The notes: generated by a model not told the origin, from the sequence alone. Counted from the first letter of the stretch, positions 17,466 through 26,663 are shown. The stretch is 64,000 bases of DNA from Rheinheimera faecalis (GCF_021290965.1 NZ_JAJOYT010000015.1:22512-86511); one strand, 5' to 3'. Numbers and translations are program-made.

Positions 17466-18671
17466 TTGAAACTTCAGTTCACACTCGTCACTCTATTGTT
17501 AAGCCTTTGTGTGTTGGGCTCTTGTATACCACAGCGCAATTCTGCTTTTTCTCAGCATATTTATATCTGGCAGCGGGTCTGGAACTCAGAACATGCGCAA
17601 GCTTTGGCCCAAAGCAAAGCTGATTTCAGTGTATTGAGGGTTTTAGCCTTGCAGCTGCATCAGACAAAAACTGGCCCGGTTTGGACTCAGGCTAAGGTTG
17701 ATTTACCTCTGCTTGCTGCAGATGGACGGGCTGTGCAGCTAGTGGTGCGGCTTGATGGTCAGCTCAAACATTTACCAACAACTGTGTTGCAGCAAAAACT
17801 GCTGACGCTGCTGCAATTGTGGCAACAGCAAGGTGTGAAGGTCACTCAACTTGAGTTGGATTATGACTGCGCCAGCAGCCAGCTCGGCGCTTATGCTCTC
17901 TGGATAAAACAATTACGTAAGCTTCTGCCCCAGACTCTGGCTGTAAACATCACGGCTTTACCGGACTGGTTAGGCAAGCCGGGTTGGCCTGAGTTACAAC
18001 AGCAAGCGGATCAACTGACCTTACAGGTCCATTCGGTGATATCGCCCGAACAAGGCCTGTTTCAGACTGAACTAGCCAAAAAATGGACACAACAACTGGC
18101 TGCAGAGGCGCAGAAGCCATTTTATATTGCTGTGCCTTCTTATCATTCAGCTTTGCTGAAACAAGAGCAGGGCTGGCTGGTTGAAAGTGAACAAGCATTA
18201 CAAAGTGAAAGCGAGCGGCAAGAATTATGGCTGGATGCTTTAGCAGTGCAGGGTTTTAGTTTATGGCTGAAACAGCAAGACTGGCCGCTGTTGCAGGGGC
18301 TGGCCTGGTTTCGTTTACCTTTGCCATCCGACAAACGCAGCTGGTCTTATTCCCAATTACAGGCGGTCAGCTCGGGTAAAACACTCACTGCTGACTTGAA
18401 ATTAAGTTTGCGTGGCGAAGCGCCTCACTTTGAACTGGTGGCAGAAAACCATGGTTTTATAGCAGCGCCATTACCAGCCCGGATCAACTTGTCCGGTGTT
18501 TTATGTAGCGCTGCGGATGCTGTATCAGGCTACCAGTTCAACTTTTCAAAAGACAAAAATCAGCTGCAGTTTATGTTGTCCAAAGCTGAAACCATGCTGC
18601 AACCCCGGCAAACCTTAGTATTGGGCTGGGCATCTTGTCAAAATTTAACCCTTTGGGCATTTAAAGGATGA
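17466..18671 (+). CDS. DUF3142-like lipoprotein
   Basis: A 401-residue protein resembling the DUF3142 family (opening HIYIWQRVWNSEHAQAL, then VTQLELDYDC). The predicted fold of this kind of sequence is glycosidase-like, but no function is established. The N-terminus MKLQFTLVTLLLSLCVLGSC is a signal peptide with a lipobox at C19, so it is probably membrane-anchored. The only usable start is TTG (an in-frame stop lies four codons upstream), and no clear ribosome site is visible. It is followed four bases later by the TPR gene and the two are likely one unit. Confidence 0.7.
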   Translation: MKLQFTLVTLLLSLCVLGSCIPQRNSAFSQHIYIWQRVWNSEHAQALAQSKADFSVLRVLALQLHQTKTGPVWTQAKVDLPLLAADGRAVQLVVRLDGQLKHLPTTVLQQKLLTLLQLWQQQGVKVTQLELDYDCASSQLGAYALWIKQLRKLLPQTLAVNITALPDWLGKPGWPELQQQADQLTLQVHSVISPEQGLFQTELAKKWTQQLAAEAQKPFYIAVPSYHSALLKQEQGWLVESEQALQSESERQELWLDALAVQGFSLWLKQQDWPLLQGLAWFRLPLPSDKRSWSYSQLQAVSSGKTLTADLKLSLRGEAPHFELVAENHGFIAAPLPARINLSGVLCSAADAVSGYQFNFSKDKNQLQFMLSKAETMLQPRQTLVLGWASCQNLTLWAFKG

Positions 18672-18675
18672 TTTT

Positions 18676-20823
18676 ATGCTGAAATTTAACAAGGCCTTAC
18701 TGCTTAGCAGCATGATGTTAGCTGGCAGTGTACTGGCCTGTGGACCAGACTTTCCAATGATGCTGAGTTCGGACAGAGCCCAGACTTTTGCTGTGCTGCC
18801 TGAACCCGTGTTTTTAGTGGAAATTCAGGCTTTAGCCTCTGCTGTGCCTGATCTTTCTGCGGTATTAGCCAAACCCGGCGCAATTGTATTTGAAGACTCA
18901 TACGACTATCAGAATGACAAGTGGATTAGCGCCACAGAACAAGCTGAGCAGCAGTTGCTGAGCAGCAACCAGGCAAAGCTAGTCCAGCAGATGAGGCAAA
19001 GCAGCACAGTGCAGCAGGCTTTATCTGTGGGTGAAGCTTTACCTGCTGAATTAGGTTTTTATACCGCAGCAGCTGTAGCTTTTGCGCAAAAAGACTATCA
19101 GCAGGCCGCTGTCTTGTTTCGTCAATTGCTGGCTTTACCTTTAGAGCAACAGCAGCAAAGACGCAGCTGGGCTTTGTATTCATTAGGAAGGGTTTTGTTA
19201 CAGCAAAATGTGACAGAACACAGTGCCGAAGTTTCAGCTTTGTATCATCAGTTGCAACAGGAAGTAGCGGCTGGACTTCCTGATCCTCTGCAGCTGGCTG
19301 TGGCGAGCTTAGGTGAGCAGGCCAAGCTTGCCAAACAACAAGGTGACTGGGCGGGCGCCATAGGTTTATATGCAGCACAAAGCCGCTGGAGTGAAAGTGG
19401 CCGCGCTTCCTTATTGCTATTAAGTAAAGAACTGGCGGCAATGCCGGATCAGCAGTTAATGCCTTTAGTACAAACTCCTGCGGTGGCGGCTTTATTAAGT
19501 CGTTACCTGATGACACAGTTCAGTGCTTTAAGTTATTTGCAGCCAGAGCAATTAGAGCGATTGTTGGCGGTGCTAAATCAACTGCCGGACATTCAACTGA
19601 AAAATGCCACACCACTTGCCACAGTAGCTTATCAGCAAGGCCAGTTTGCTTTGGTAAAGCAGTTATTGCCTCATCTGGATCAAAGCTCGCAGGCCTGGTG
19701 GCTGCAGGCAAAAATGGCTTTAAAAGCAGGGGATACGGCCAAAGCAGCAGAGTTTTACGCCAAGGCCAGCAAAGCTTTTGCGCCATTGGCAAAACAGGCG
19801 GAAAAACCAGCAGCGCAACAGGACTATTACAGCAAAGCGTCTATCGACGAATTACAAACACAACAGTACTGCAGGATCCAGGCAGAACAAGGCATTCTGG
19901 AATTAAGCCGTGGTGATTATCTGCAGGCCATCTCTTTGCTGACAGCAGCAGGTTCTGAGTATTGGCAGGATACGGCTTATATTGCAGAGCGGGTTTTAAC
20001 GCTGGGCGAGCTAAAAAGCTTTGTGGCTTTGCATCCTGTAACCACAGTGCCGGAAAAAGCGCAGTGGCATTATTTTAGTGATACAGCAGTCGAAGTTTTA
20101 TTGCGTCACTTAACTGCCAGACGATTAATGCGTGCCGGCGAATATCAACAGGCACAAGACTATTTTGTTGACCCTGAATTAAAGCAACTGGCAAAGCGTT
20201 ATCAACAGCATGCAGAAAAGGCGGCAAGCAGCTGGACTGACAATGCTAAAGCTCAGGCCTTATTTGAACAGGCAAAGCTAGCCAGAGAGCATGGCCTGGA
20301 GTTGTTAGGTTTTGAACTGGCGCCCGATTATCAGGTGTTTTATGGTCAGTTTGAGCCTTACGAATTTGATGCGAAAACACCGGCTTTGCCTGCAGCAGAG
20401 TTACAGCGTTTAAGCAGTTCAGGTTCAACCTACAACAACAGATTCCATTACCGACAACTGGCCTCTGAACTCTCTGCTGAAGCAGCGAAGCTTGTGCCAC
20501 CAAACAGCCAGGCTTTTGCTGCTACTTTATGTCATTCAACAAAATGGCTGTTAGTACGCCAGCCGGAACTGGCACAAGGTTATTATCAGCAGTATTTGCA
20601 ACAAGGGCCTTATGTCAGTTGGGGGGCTGAATTCGGTCAGACCTGTCCTGAACCGGATTTTGTCGCGGCTAAACAACGGCAGTACGACAACTGGCAACAG
20701 CAATTACGCCAGTCCGTCAGGCCTTTTAAGCTGCCGATTTATGCTGCCGCTGTACTGGCGCTATTGGGGCTGGGTTATCTGTTTTGGCGGCGTAGAACAC
20801 AAAAGCAGGGCAGGCCTTCATAG
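18676..20823 (+). CDS. Large TPR-like envelope protein of unknown function
   Basis: A 715-residue protein with a signal sequence ending at ACG (possible lipobox VLAC, residue 22), then a long alpha-helical region rich in alanine, leucine and glutamine with TPR-like pairs (for example FAQKDYQQAAVLFRQLL and LKAGDTAKAAEFYAKAS). It ends in a single hydrophobic segment (IYAAAVLALLGLGYLFW) followed by RRR. This gives a protein with a lipid or signal anchor at the N-end and a membrane anchor at the C-end. AAGGAT precedes the ATG. It follows the DUF3142 gene closely. Role unknown. Confidence 0.72.
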   Translation: MLKFNKALLLSSMMLAGSVLACGPDFPMMLSSDRAQTFAVLPEPVFLVEIQALASAVPDLSAVLAKPGAIVFEDSYDYQNDKWISATEQAEQQLLSSNQAKLVQQMRQSSTVQQALSVGEALPAELGFYTAAAVAFAQKDYQQAAVLFRQLLALPLEQQQQRRSWALYSLGRVLLQQNVTEHSAEVSALYHQLQQEVAAGLPDPLQLAVASLGEQAKLAKQQGDWAGAIGLYAAQSRWSESGRASLLLLSKELAAMPDQQLMPLVQTPAVAALLSRYLMTQFSALSYLQPEQLERLLAVLNQLPDIQLKNATPLATVAYQQGQFALVKQLLPHLDQSSQAWWLQAKMALKAGDTAKAAEFYAKASKAFAPLAKQAEKPAAQQDYYSKASIDELQTQQYCRIQAEQGILELSRGDYLQAISLLTAAGSEYWQDTAYIAERVLTLGELKSFVALHPVTTVPEKAQWHYFSDTAVEVLLRHLTARRLMRAGEYQQAQDYFVDPELKQLAKRYQQHAEKAASSWTDNAKAQALFEQAKLAREHGLELLGFELAPDYQVFYGQFEPYEFDAKTPALPAAELQRLSSSGSTYNNRFHYRQLASELSAEAAKLVPPNSQAFAATLCHSTKWLLVRQPELAQGYYQQYLQQGPYVSWGAEFGQTCPEPDFVAAKQRQYDNWQQQLRQSVRPFKLPIYAAAVLALLGLGYLFWRRRTQKQGRPS

Positions 20824-20854
20824 CGGCTGTCTGACTTGTGCCATTAAGTTTTAT

Positions 20855-20865
20855 TTGTAATACAA
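20855..20865. promoter_or_regulatory. Putative GntR/FadR-type operator, copy 4
   Basis: TTGTAATACAA is a perfect TTGTA-N-TACAA palindrome 80 bases before the arabinanase gene. It links this distant GH43 gene to the arabinose regulon at the left of the window. The AT-rich sequence after it (AATATTGAATTATTATT) also resembles that following copy 3. Confidence 0.72.
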
Positions 20866-20944
20866 TAATATTGAATTATTATTAACTCTGTCTGTTTCAG
20901 ACGAGCCAGCAGCATAGCTGGCCTATCCAATATGACAGGGGATT

Positions 20945-22456
20945 ATGATGACAATAGTAAAGTTTAAAAAAGCGCCTTTATGGCTGGCGCTTAATTTGAT
21001 TTTGGTATCAGCTTGTGGCGGTTCAAGTGGTTCTGAACCCGCTGTAACACCACCAACTTCGGGTAATCCACCGCCAGTGGTGATACCTCCACCTGTAACG
21101 AATGCGCCCACTTTTACTAATGTGTCAGTGCATGACCCGTCCGTGATCAAAGTAGGTTCAGACTTCTATATTTTTGGCTCTCACTTAGCTGCGGCTAAAT
21201 CTGCCGATTTACAGAACTGGACCTTAGTGGCCGATGGCGTCAATGCTAACAATAAGCTGATGCCTAATGCGGCATCTGAAATCAAAGAAACCTTTGACTG
21301 GGCGCAAACGTCCACCCTTTGGGCTGCTGATGTGATTGAAATTGGTGGCAAGTTTTATATGTACTACAACGCCTGCAAAGGCGATTCGCCACGCTCGGCT
21401 TTAGGTATTGCAGTGGCAGACTCAGTAGAAGGGCCTTACAAGAACCAACAGCTGTTGCTGAAATCCGGTATGTGGGGCGAACCCAGCGAAGATGGTTCAA
21501 TTTACGATGCCACGATTCATCCGAACGTCGTAGACCCGGATGTATTTTTTGATAAAGCCGGCCGCTTGTGGATGTTGTATGGCTCTTATTCGGGCGGCTT
21601 GTTTATTCTGGAGCTTGATAAAGCAACAGGAGTACCTTTACCGGACCAAGGCTATGGCAAACACCTGATGGGGGGTAACCACAGCCGGATAGAGGGCGGA
21701 TATGTGCTGTACAGCCCTGACAGCGATTATTATTACCTCTTTGTATCTTTTGGTGGCCTGGATGCCAATGGTGGCTACAACATACGTGTAGCGCGATCCA
21801 GTAATCCTGAAGGCCCTTATTTTGATGCACTTGGCAATTCAATGGCTGACGTAAAATCCAACCCGGCTTTGCCTTTGTTTGATGACGCCAGCATAGCGCC
21901 TTATGCCGAAAAATTAATGGGTAACTTTCTGTTTGAGCGCCAAAGCAGCGAGGCCGGCACTGGCATTGGTACTGGTTATGTCTCGCCTGGTCATAACTCG
22001 GCTTATTACGATGAAAGCTCAGGTCAGTACTTTCTGATGTTCCATACCCGCTTTCCACAGCAAGGGGAGCAGCATCAGGTGCGGGTGCATCAGATGTTTA
22101 TCAACAAAAATGGCTGGCCAGTGGTAGCGCCGCACAGGTATGCCGCCAACACTGACAAAACAGTAACGGCAGAGCAGTTAGCTGGCAGCTACAAGCTGAT
22201 TGAGCATGGCAAAGATATTTCGGCCGACATTAAAAAGCCGCTCAGTATTAACTTGTTGGCCAATGGCAGTATCAGCGGTGAGAAAACCGGTAGCTGGGTG
22301 TATGGAGTCAATCAGCAGATCAGTATTCAGCTGGATGGCAGTGGCAGTTATGAAGGAGTGGTATCACGGCAGTGGCATGAAACACCAGCCAAATGGACTG
22401 TGACTTTTAGTGCGTTATCCACTGAAGGCAAAACAGTTTGGGGTTCGCAGAACTAG
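20945..22456 (+). CDS. Endo-1,5-alpha-L-arabinanase-like GH43 lipoprotein
   Basis: A 503-residue secreted lipoprotein: lipobox VSAC at C24, then a short proline-rich linker (about residues 30-55). The GH43 propeller follows with base D64 in VHDPSV, the aspartate in NVVDPDVFF and the acid glutamate in SRIEGGYV. After about residue 400 comes a second beta-domain ([15 protein letters not shown] onward) as found at the C-end of endo-arabinanases. It would cut arabinan at the cell surface into oligosaccharides for the two smaller GH43 enzymes. Start ATG at 20945 or 20948 behind AGGGG. Controlled by operator copy 4. Confidence 0.86.
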   Translation: MMTIVKFKKAPLWLALNLILVSACGGSSGSEPAVTPPTSGNPPPVVIPPPVTNAPTFTNVSVHDPSVIKVGSDFYIFGSHLAAAKSADLQNWTLVADGVNANNKLMPNAASEIKETFDWAQTSTLWAADVIEIGGKFYMYYNACKGDSPRSALGIAVADSVEGPYKNQQLLLKSGMWGEPSEDGSIYDATIHPNVVDPDVFFDKAGRLWMLYGSYSGGLFILELDKATGVPLPDQGYGKHLMGGNHSRIEGGYVLYSPDSDYYYLFVSFGGLDANGGYNIRVARSSNPEGPYFDALGNSMADVKSNPALPLFDDASIAPYAEKLMGNFLFERQSSEAGTGIGTGYVSPGHNSAYYDESSGQYFLMFHTRFPQQGEQHQVRVHQMFINKNGWPVVAPHRYAANTDKTVTAEQLAGSYKLIEHGKDISADIKKPLSINLLANGSISGEKTGSWVYGVNQQISIQLDGSGSYEGVVSRQWHETPAKWTVTFSALSTEGKTVWGSQN

Positions 22457-22480
22457 CCAATAGTAGAACTGAAACAACAG

Positions 22481-22509
22481 AAAAGAAAAAACCCAGCCGA
22501 AGCTGGGTT
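22481..22509 (-). terminator. Terminator of the Met-Leu-Gln-Gln tRNA operon
   Basis: On the minus strand AACCCAGC, loop TTCG, GCTGGGTT is followed by TTTTCTTTT. Confidence 0.85.
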
Positions 22510-22517
22510 CCAATTTA

Positions 22518-22592
22518 TGGCAGGGGTACAGGGATTCGAACCCCAGAATGGCGGGATCAAAACCCGCTGCCTTACCGCTTGGCTATACCCCT
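22518..22592 (-). tRNA. tRNA-Gln(TTG), copy 2 of the operon
   Basis: A 75-base cloverleaf including encoded CCA. The acceptor AGGGGTA pairs with TACCCCT, the anticodon loop is TTTTGAT with anticodon TTG, and the T-loop is GTTCGAATC. It is identical to the copy at 22652-22726. Confidence 0.97.
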
Positions 22593-22651
22593 GCAGAACT
22601 GTTGTAGCTAAAATTGTGTAATTTGATGATTACACTGCCACTTCAATTAAA

Positions 22652-22726
22652 TGGCAGGGGTACAGGGATTCGAACCCCAGAATGGCGGGATCAAAACCCG
22701 CTGCCTTACCGCTTGGCTATACCCCT
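22652..22726 (-). tRNA. tRNA-Gln(TTG), copy 1 of the operon
   Basis: Identical in all 75 bases to the tRNA at 22518-22592, with a 59-base spacer between them. Confidence 0.97.
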
Positions 22727-22753
22727 GCAGAAACTGCAGAATTCTTACTTGCT

Positions 22754-22838
22754 TGGTGCGGAAAGAGAGACTCGAACTCTCACGCCTCGCGGCGCTGGAA
22801 CCTAAATCCAGTGCGTCTACCAATTTCGCCATTTCCGC
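22754..22838 (-). tRNA. tRNA-Leu(TAG)
   Basis: 85 bases including CCA, with the long variable arm of class II tRNAs. The acceptor GCGGAAA pairs with TTTCCGC; the anticodon stem CTGGA/TCCAG holds the loop TTTAGGT, anticodon TAG. Confidence 0.97.
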
Positions 22839-22861
22839 AAACACTGGACGAACAAATTAAG

Positions 22862-22938
22862 TGGTGGCTACAGCGGGAATCGAACCTGCGACCCCAGCAT
22901 TATGAGTGCTGTGCTCTAACCAGCTGAGCTATGTAGCC
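22862..22938 (-). tRNA. tRNA-Met(CAT), elongator type
   Basis: 77 bases including CCA. The acceptor GGCTACA pairs with TGTAGCC, and the anticodon arm CAGCA-CTCATAA-TGCTG shows anticodon CAT. The standard paired first base (G-C) marks it as an elongator or possibly Ile-type CAT tRNA, not an initiator. It is the first gene of the operon. Confidence 0.94.
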
Positions 22939-22972
22939 ACTATGTCTTAGTTGTCCTAAGCAAGTGGCGCGT

Positions 22973-23001
22973 ATTATGCTCACCAGACTTTTTTGCGTCA
23001 A
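22973..23001 (-). promoter_or_regulatory. Promoter of the tRNA operon
   Basis: On the minus strand, TTGACG (23001-22996), a 17-base spacer and CATAAT (22978-22973), then the GC-rich discriminator ACGCGCC. This is the layout of stable-RNA promoters under growth-rate and stringent control. Confidence 0.85.
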
Positions 23002-23192
23002 CCGTTTTTTTACCACATCTTTATCTATTCGGTTTGTTTGCTGGTTTTCTATGCAAGTTGATGTCAACACAGCCAGTTTTTTCGCTTTTTCTGCTCGCTG
23101 CTTGGGCATATACGGCTGATGGGGTAGTATCGGTTTGTACTTAAAACTAAAAAATAAGCGGCTTTTGTACAGAGCAAGCCAGAGGAAAACCA

Positions 23193-24740
23193 ATGTCCAC
23201 AGATGTAAAACAGGCCCGTTGGCCACGACAAATCCCCTACATTATTGCCAGTGAAGCTTGTGAGCGTTTCAGCTTCTACGGTATGCGCAATATTTTAACG
23301 CCTTTTTTAATGACGGCTTTGTTACTTGCTGTGCCTGAGCATTTAAGAGCAGGTGAAGCCAAGGACGTATTTCACTCTTTTGTGATAGGCGTGTATTTTT
23401 TCCCTTTATTAGGCGGCTGGTTAGCTGACCGTTATCTTGGTAAATACAACACTATTTTATGGCTGAGCATTGTGTATGTGATTGGTCATTTGTTTTTGGC
23501 CCTGTTCGAAACCAGTAAGGAAGGCTTTTACACCGGGCTATTTTTGATAGCGCTGGGCTCGGGCGGCATTAAACCCTTAGTTTCGGCCTTTATGGGCGAT
23601 CAGTTTGACCAGAGTAATAAAAAGCTTGCCCAAAAAGCCTTTGATATCTTCTATTTCACTATTAACTTCGGCTCCTTTTTCGCCTCCTTATTAATGCCAC
23701 TGACACTGAAGTACTTTGGTGCTGCCGTTGCTTTTGGTATTCCAGGCGTGCTGATGGCATTAGCTACTTTGTTTTTCTGGTTAGGCCGCAAACGTTATGT
23801 GCATATAGCGCCAGAACCTAAAGACCCACATAGTTTTTTAAAAGTAGTGAAAACTGCCTTATTCTCCAAAGAATCGGGCAAAGCCAATGGCGGATTTTAT
23901 CTGGCTTTAGTAGGTTTTGCGTTAGCGTTGTTTAGCTTAAGCCAAACCCCAACTTTAGGTTTTGTCGCAGCCTTTTGTTTAGCTTTAGTGCTGGTGATGG
24001 GCTTTGGTGGTGCTGGCGCAGCTATTCAGTTGGAAAGAGCACGAGGTGTGCACCCTGATATAGCCGTAGATGGGGTGCGTTCAGTACTGCGTATTCTGAT
24101 CCTGTTTGCACTGGTGACGCCTTTCTGGTCTTTGTTTGATCAAAAAGCCTCGACCTGGATTTTACAGGCCAATGACATGAGCAAACCAGAATGGTTTGAA
24201 CCCGCCATGATGCAGGCATTAAACCCGCTGCTGGTGATGCTGCTGATCCCTTTTAACCATATAGTCTTGTATCCGCTTCTGGAGCGTTGTGGTGTGCGTA
24301 TTACCGCATTACGCCGTATGGGCGCTGGTATTGCCTTTGCCGGTTTAAGCTGGATTGTGATTGGTTCAGTACAACTGGCGATGGACGGTGGCACTGTGAT
24401 GTCTATTGTCTGGCAGGTGCTGCCTTATGCACTGCTGACTTTTGGCGAAGTACTGGTATCGGCCACAGGTTTAGAGTTTGCCTACAGCCAGGCACCAGCT
24501 GCGATGAAAGGTACCATCACCAGCTTTTGGCAGTTGTCGGTAACAGTGGGTAACTTATGGGTTTTGTTGGCGAATAACAGTATTCGAAGTGAAACAGTGT
24601 TGTCGCATGTAGCCTCCACAGGCTTGTCGCAAACCGCATTTTTAATGTTCTTCTTTGCCGGTTTTGCGTTGTTGGCTGCTGCTGTTTTTGCCTTGTATGC
24701 ACGTAGTTATACTATGTTGGATAACTATAGGGCTGTGTAA
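23193..24740 (+). CDS. POT-family proton-coupled oligopeptide transporter
   Basis: A 515-residue inner-membrane protein with about 14 hydrophobic segments. The first helix has the POT signature ASEACERFSFYGMR (the ExxER proton-coupling motif), and GSGGIKPLVSAFMGDQF follows in the PTR2 signature region. It imports di- and tripeptides with protons. ATG at 23193 behind AGAGGA. A single-gene unit between the divergent tRNA operon and a bidirectional terminator. Confidence 0.9.
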   Translation: MSTDVKQARWPRQIPYIIASEACERFSFYGMRNILTPFLMTALLLAVPEHLRAGEAKDVFHSFVIGVYFFPLLGGWLADRYLGKYNTILWLSIVYVIGHLFLALFETSKEGFYTGLFLIALGSGGIKPLVSAFMGDQFDQSNKKLAQKAFDIFYFTINFGSFFASLLMPLTLKYFGAAVAFGIPGVLMALATLFFWLGRKRYVHIAPEPKDPHSFLKVVKTALFSKESGKANGGFYLALVGFALALFSLSQTPTLGFVAAFCLALVLVMGFGGAGAAIQLERARGVHPDIAVDGVRSVLRILILFALVTPFWSLFDQKASTWILQANDMSKPEWFEPAMMQALNPLLVMLLIPFNHIVLYPLLERCGVRITALRRMGAGIAFAGLSWIVIGSVQLAMDGGTVMSIVWQVLPYALLTFGEVLVSATGLEFAYSQAPAAMKGTITSFWQLSVTVGNLWVLLANNSIRSETVLSHVASTGLSQTAFLMFFFAGFALLAAAVFALYARSYTMLDNYRAV

Positions 24741-24773
24741 TAGAGCGGCGGCTTAAGCTTTTTTCTCTGATAT

Positions 24774-24810
24774 AAAACAAACCCGGATTTTAATGCCGGG
24801 TTTGTTTTTG
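24774..24810. terminator. Bidirectional terminator
   Basis: A 13-bp perfect stem AAAACAAACCCGG / CCGGGTTTGTTTT with a 9-base loop, flanked by A-rich and T-rich tails. It lies between the convergent POT and RES genes. Confidence 0.85.
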
Positions 24811-24829
24811 CAGTGATCCGACCCAACAG

Positions 24830-25519
24830 CTAAGACAGTTTTACCAGACTGACCTCAAGTACATGTTCAATCTTTTGTTTTTTGCCGCTCCAGACGTATT
24901 TGTAGTGTCCGGCCTGAACAGGGATGCTGACAGCCTTAGGCTTAAAGGCTGCAATACATTGCCCACCTGAGTGCCGAACACTGTTGTATACCAAGCCATT
25001 GCTGCCTGAAGCACGCAATGTTTTTGCGAAAAGTTGTGGCGCTGCATAATCATTGCTGTGTAGACCGTCAAATTCAGCACCGCGGATATCGTGCAAAGGC
25101 AAAACTACTGTATTGATATAGCAGCGCATCGTCAGTTCGGTATCTGGTTCATGGGTTGCGGCTAAAAATTGCTCCCGGTGATAGATAGTTTCTGCAAAGG
25201 CTGTGGCTAAGCTATTTGCAGCGTAATACACACCATAAGCTGTGCCATCGCTGAATCGGGTTGCGGTTCTGATATGAGTAAAAGCTGCCATCACAGGAGA
25301 GCTACCAGGGCCGGAAATTCGATCTTCTAAAGGCACCAGCGCCAAATCACCAGCTTGCTGACGCAGCCTGTCATTGGTAAGCGACTCCAGCGCAAATACG
25401 ATGTCCAGCTCTGCTGGGCTCGCGACCTCTTCAAACAAGTTGATGGGCGGGAAGTGACTGGGAACCAGCCGGTATAACTTTTCCCAGTCAGGCAGGCAGG
25501 TCTTAACCTCGTTGTGCAT
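24830..25519 (-). CDS. RES-domain toxin
   Basis: A 229-residue protein with a RES domain: arginine in YRLVPSHF, glutamate in ATAFAETIYH and serine in GLVYNSVRHSGGQC, the three residues that name the fold. Known RES toxins of Xre-RES modules degrade NAD+. The ATG at 25519 lies 17 bases inside the antitoxin gene and has AGG upstream; the longer GTG start at 25540 is less likely. It is the second gene of the pair. Confidence 0.87.
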   Translation of the reverse strand: MHNEVKTCLPDWEKLYRLVPSHFPPINLFEEVASPAELDIVFALESLTNDRLRQQAGDLALVPLEDRISGPGSSPVMAAFTHIRTATRFSDGTAYGVYYAANSLATAFAETIYHREQFLAATHEPDTELTMRCYINTVVLPLHDIRGAEFDGLHSNDYAAPQLFAKTLRASGSNGLVYNSVRHSGGQCIAAFKPKAVSIPVQAGHYKYVWSGKKQKIEHVLEVSLVKLS

Positions 25520-25895
25520 CAAGATACCTGCGCATATCACTTAAATGCATCACGCTGCCTTTAAGCATAAAATCCAAAGCCGTTTCATTGTTAAAGGCTG
25601 CATTGGGTTTCTGTGGCCAGGCGTCGGCTTGCTCGCGGCTGGCAAATAAAATACCCAGAGCTTTGTAAATCCCCATGACGTAGGAGATCCGTTCCAATGT
25701 GTCGGGCGACAAACTGGCTATTTTGCCTTTTTTCCAATTGTAAAAAGTGGATTCAGCAGGTTTACCCAGCAATACCATTTGGTCTTTGGCTTTCACCTGC
25801 CAGGCATTCATGATGTTAAAAAACACGCTAAGCGCAACCTGAGCCGTTTTCTCTGGATCTTGTTGTAATACCGCCTGTGTATTTGCCGACATCAT
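25503..25895 (-). CDS. Xre/MbcA/ParS-type antitoxin
   Basis: A 130-residue protein. The first two thirds contain a helical Xre-like region (STFYNWKKGKIASLSPDTLERISYVMGIYKAL), and the C-end has the toxin-binding segment typical of DUF2384 antitoxins (NAAFNNETALDFMLKGSVMHLSDMRRYLDAQRG). It should neutralise the RES toxin encoded just downstream and repress the pair. Two ATGs in a row (25895, 25892) follow GGAGAG. Confidence 0.87.
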   Translation of the reverse strand: MMSANTQAVLQQDPEKTAQVALSVFFNIMNAWQVKAKDQMVLLGKPAESTFYNWKKGKIASLSPDTLERISYVMGIYKALGILFASREQADAWPQKPNAAFNNETALDFMLKGSVMHLSDMRRYLDAQRG

Positions 25896-25920
25896 GGCTC
25901 TCCGCTATTTCTTTGGTAAA

Positions 25921-25949
25921 AGAATACTTCATAATTGGAGTTTATTCAA
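25921..25949 (-). promoter_or_regulatory. Promoter of the xre-res module
   Basis: On the minus strand, TTGAAT and TATTCT are 17 bases apart. The spacer is overlapped by an AATTG...CAATT inverted repeat, a plausible site for autorepression by the antitoxin. Confidence 0.6.
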
Positions 25950-26030
25950 TTTTTGCTGTTATTTTGCAGTGTTTATCGTGCGTGATTGAGCGCATGGAAC
26001 TCGGCTGTCTGGGGGCGATTTTCAGAAAGG

Positions 26031-26663
26031 TCAGGCTTTGGCAACTGCAGGACGCAAATCATCGACCAGACGCTTTCTGCTACTGCGCTCGTACTCAGCA
26101 GGTGAAAACGGCATGCTGGATAGGGCGTAGTCGTCAATAAGTTGTAGAAGCTCACTGTTGCTGATGCCTGCTGGTGACGGATTGCTGCCATTTTCTGTGA
26201 GCTCTGCCAGTTTATGCTGCAGTACTTCCTTTCGGGCTATGTTGGTTCCGCTGGATGGATCGGCAATACAAAGGCCAAAGGTGCCATTCAAAAAGTAGGG
26301 TAGGAAATCCTGGATCTTTTTTCCAATAATTTCAGGCTCTTTGAAGTAGTCCTGCAAGCCAAGCTCCAGCTGATGGCTTAATACTGAGAACACTGCATCA
26401 CGCTCTTTGCCCGGCGCGGCTTGATCTGCAATTTTGACCCATCTGCTGCATTCGGGACGAAAAAAATCGCCATAAATAGATTCTTCAATCTCAATAACCC
26501 CAAAAACAGCAGAGCCTATGGTGTTTCCATCGCAGACGTAGGTAGGCTCCGGGACTGCTTTGGCGGCAATCAGCTGATCCAGGCGTTCGATGGTGATGCC
26601 AAGAAGTGAAACGAAGGTTGGTTTATCAACGAAGTGTTTTTGCAAATAAGTTTTTAACAACAC
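26031..26663 (-). CDS. DUF6058-like protein of unknown function
   Basis: A 210-residue soluble protein whose start (LKTYLQKHFVDKPTFVSLLGITIERLDQLIAAKAVPEPTY) looks like the DUF6058 family of Alteromonadales, some of which are labelled natural-product-associated without proven activity. There is no signal peptide. Translation starts at GTG (26663) with GGAG seven bases upstream. It is a separate gene upstream of the toxin module on the same strand. Family assignment is from memory of the pattern and moderate at best. Confidence 0.5.
   Translation of the reverse strand: MLLKTYLQKHFVDKPTFVSLLGITIERLDQLIAAKAVPEPTYVCDGNTIGSAVFGVIEIEESIYGDFFRPECSRWVKIADQAAPGKERDAVFSVLSHQLELGLQDYFKEPEIIGKKIQDFLPYFLNGTFGLCIADPSSGTNIARKEVLQHKLAELTENGSNPSPAGISNSELLQLIDDYALSSMPFSPAEYERSSRKRLVDDLRPAVAKA

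Noticed and set aside
22614..22927. Several short plus- and minus-strand reading frames
   Set aside because: They run through tRNA-Gln, tRNA-Leu and tRNA-Met genes and have the familiar false peptides of tRNA sequence.
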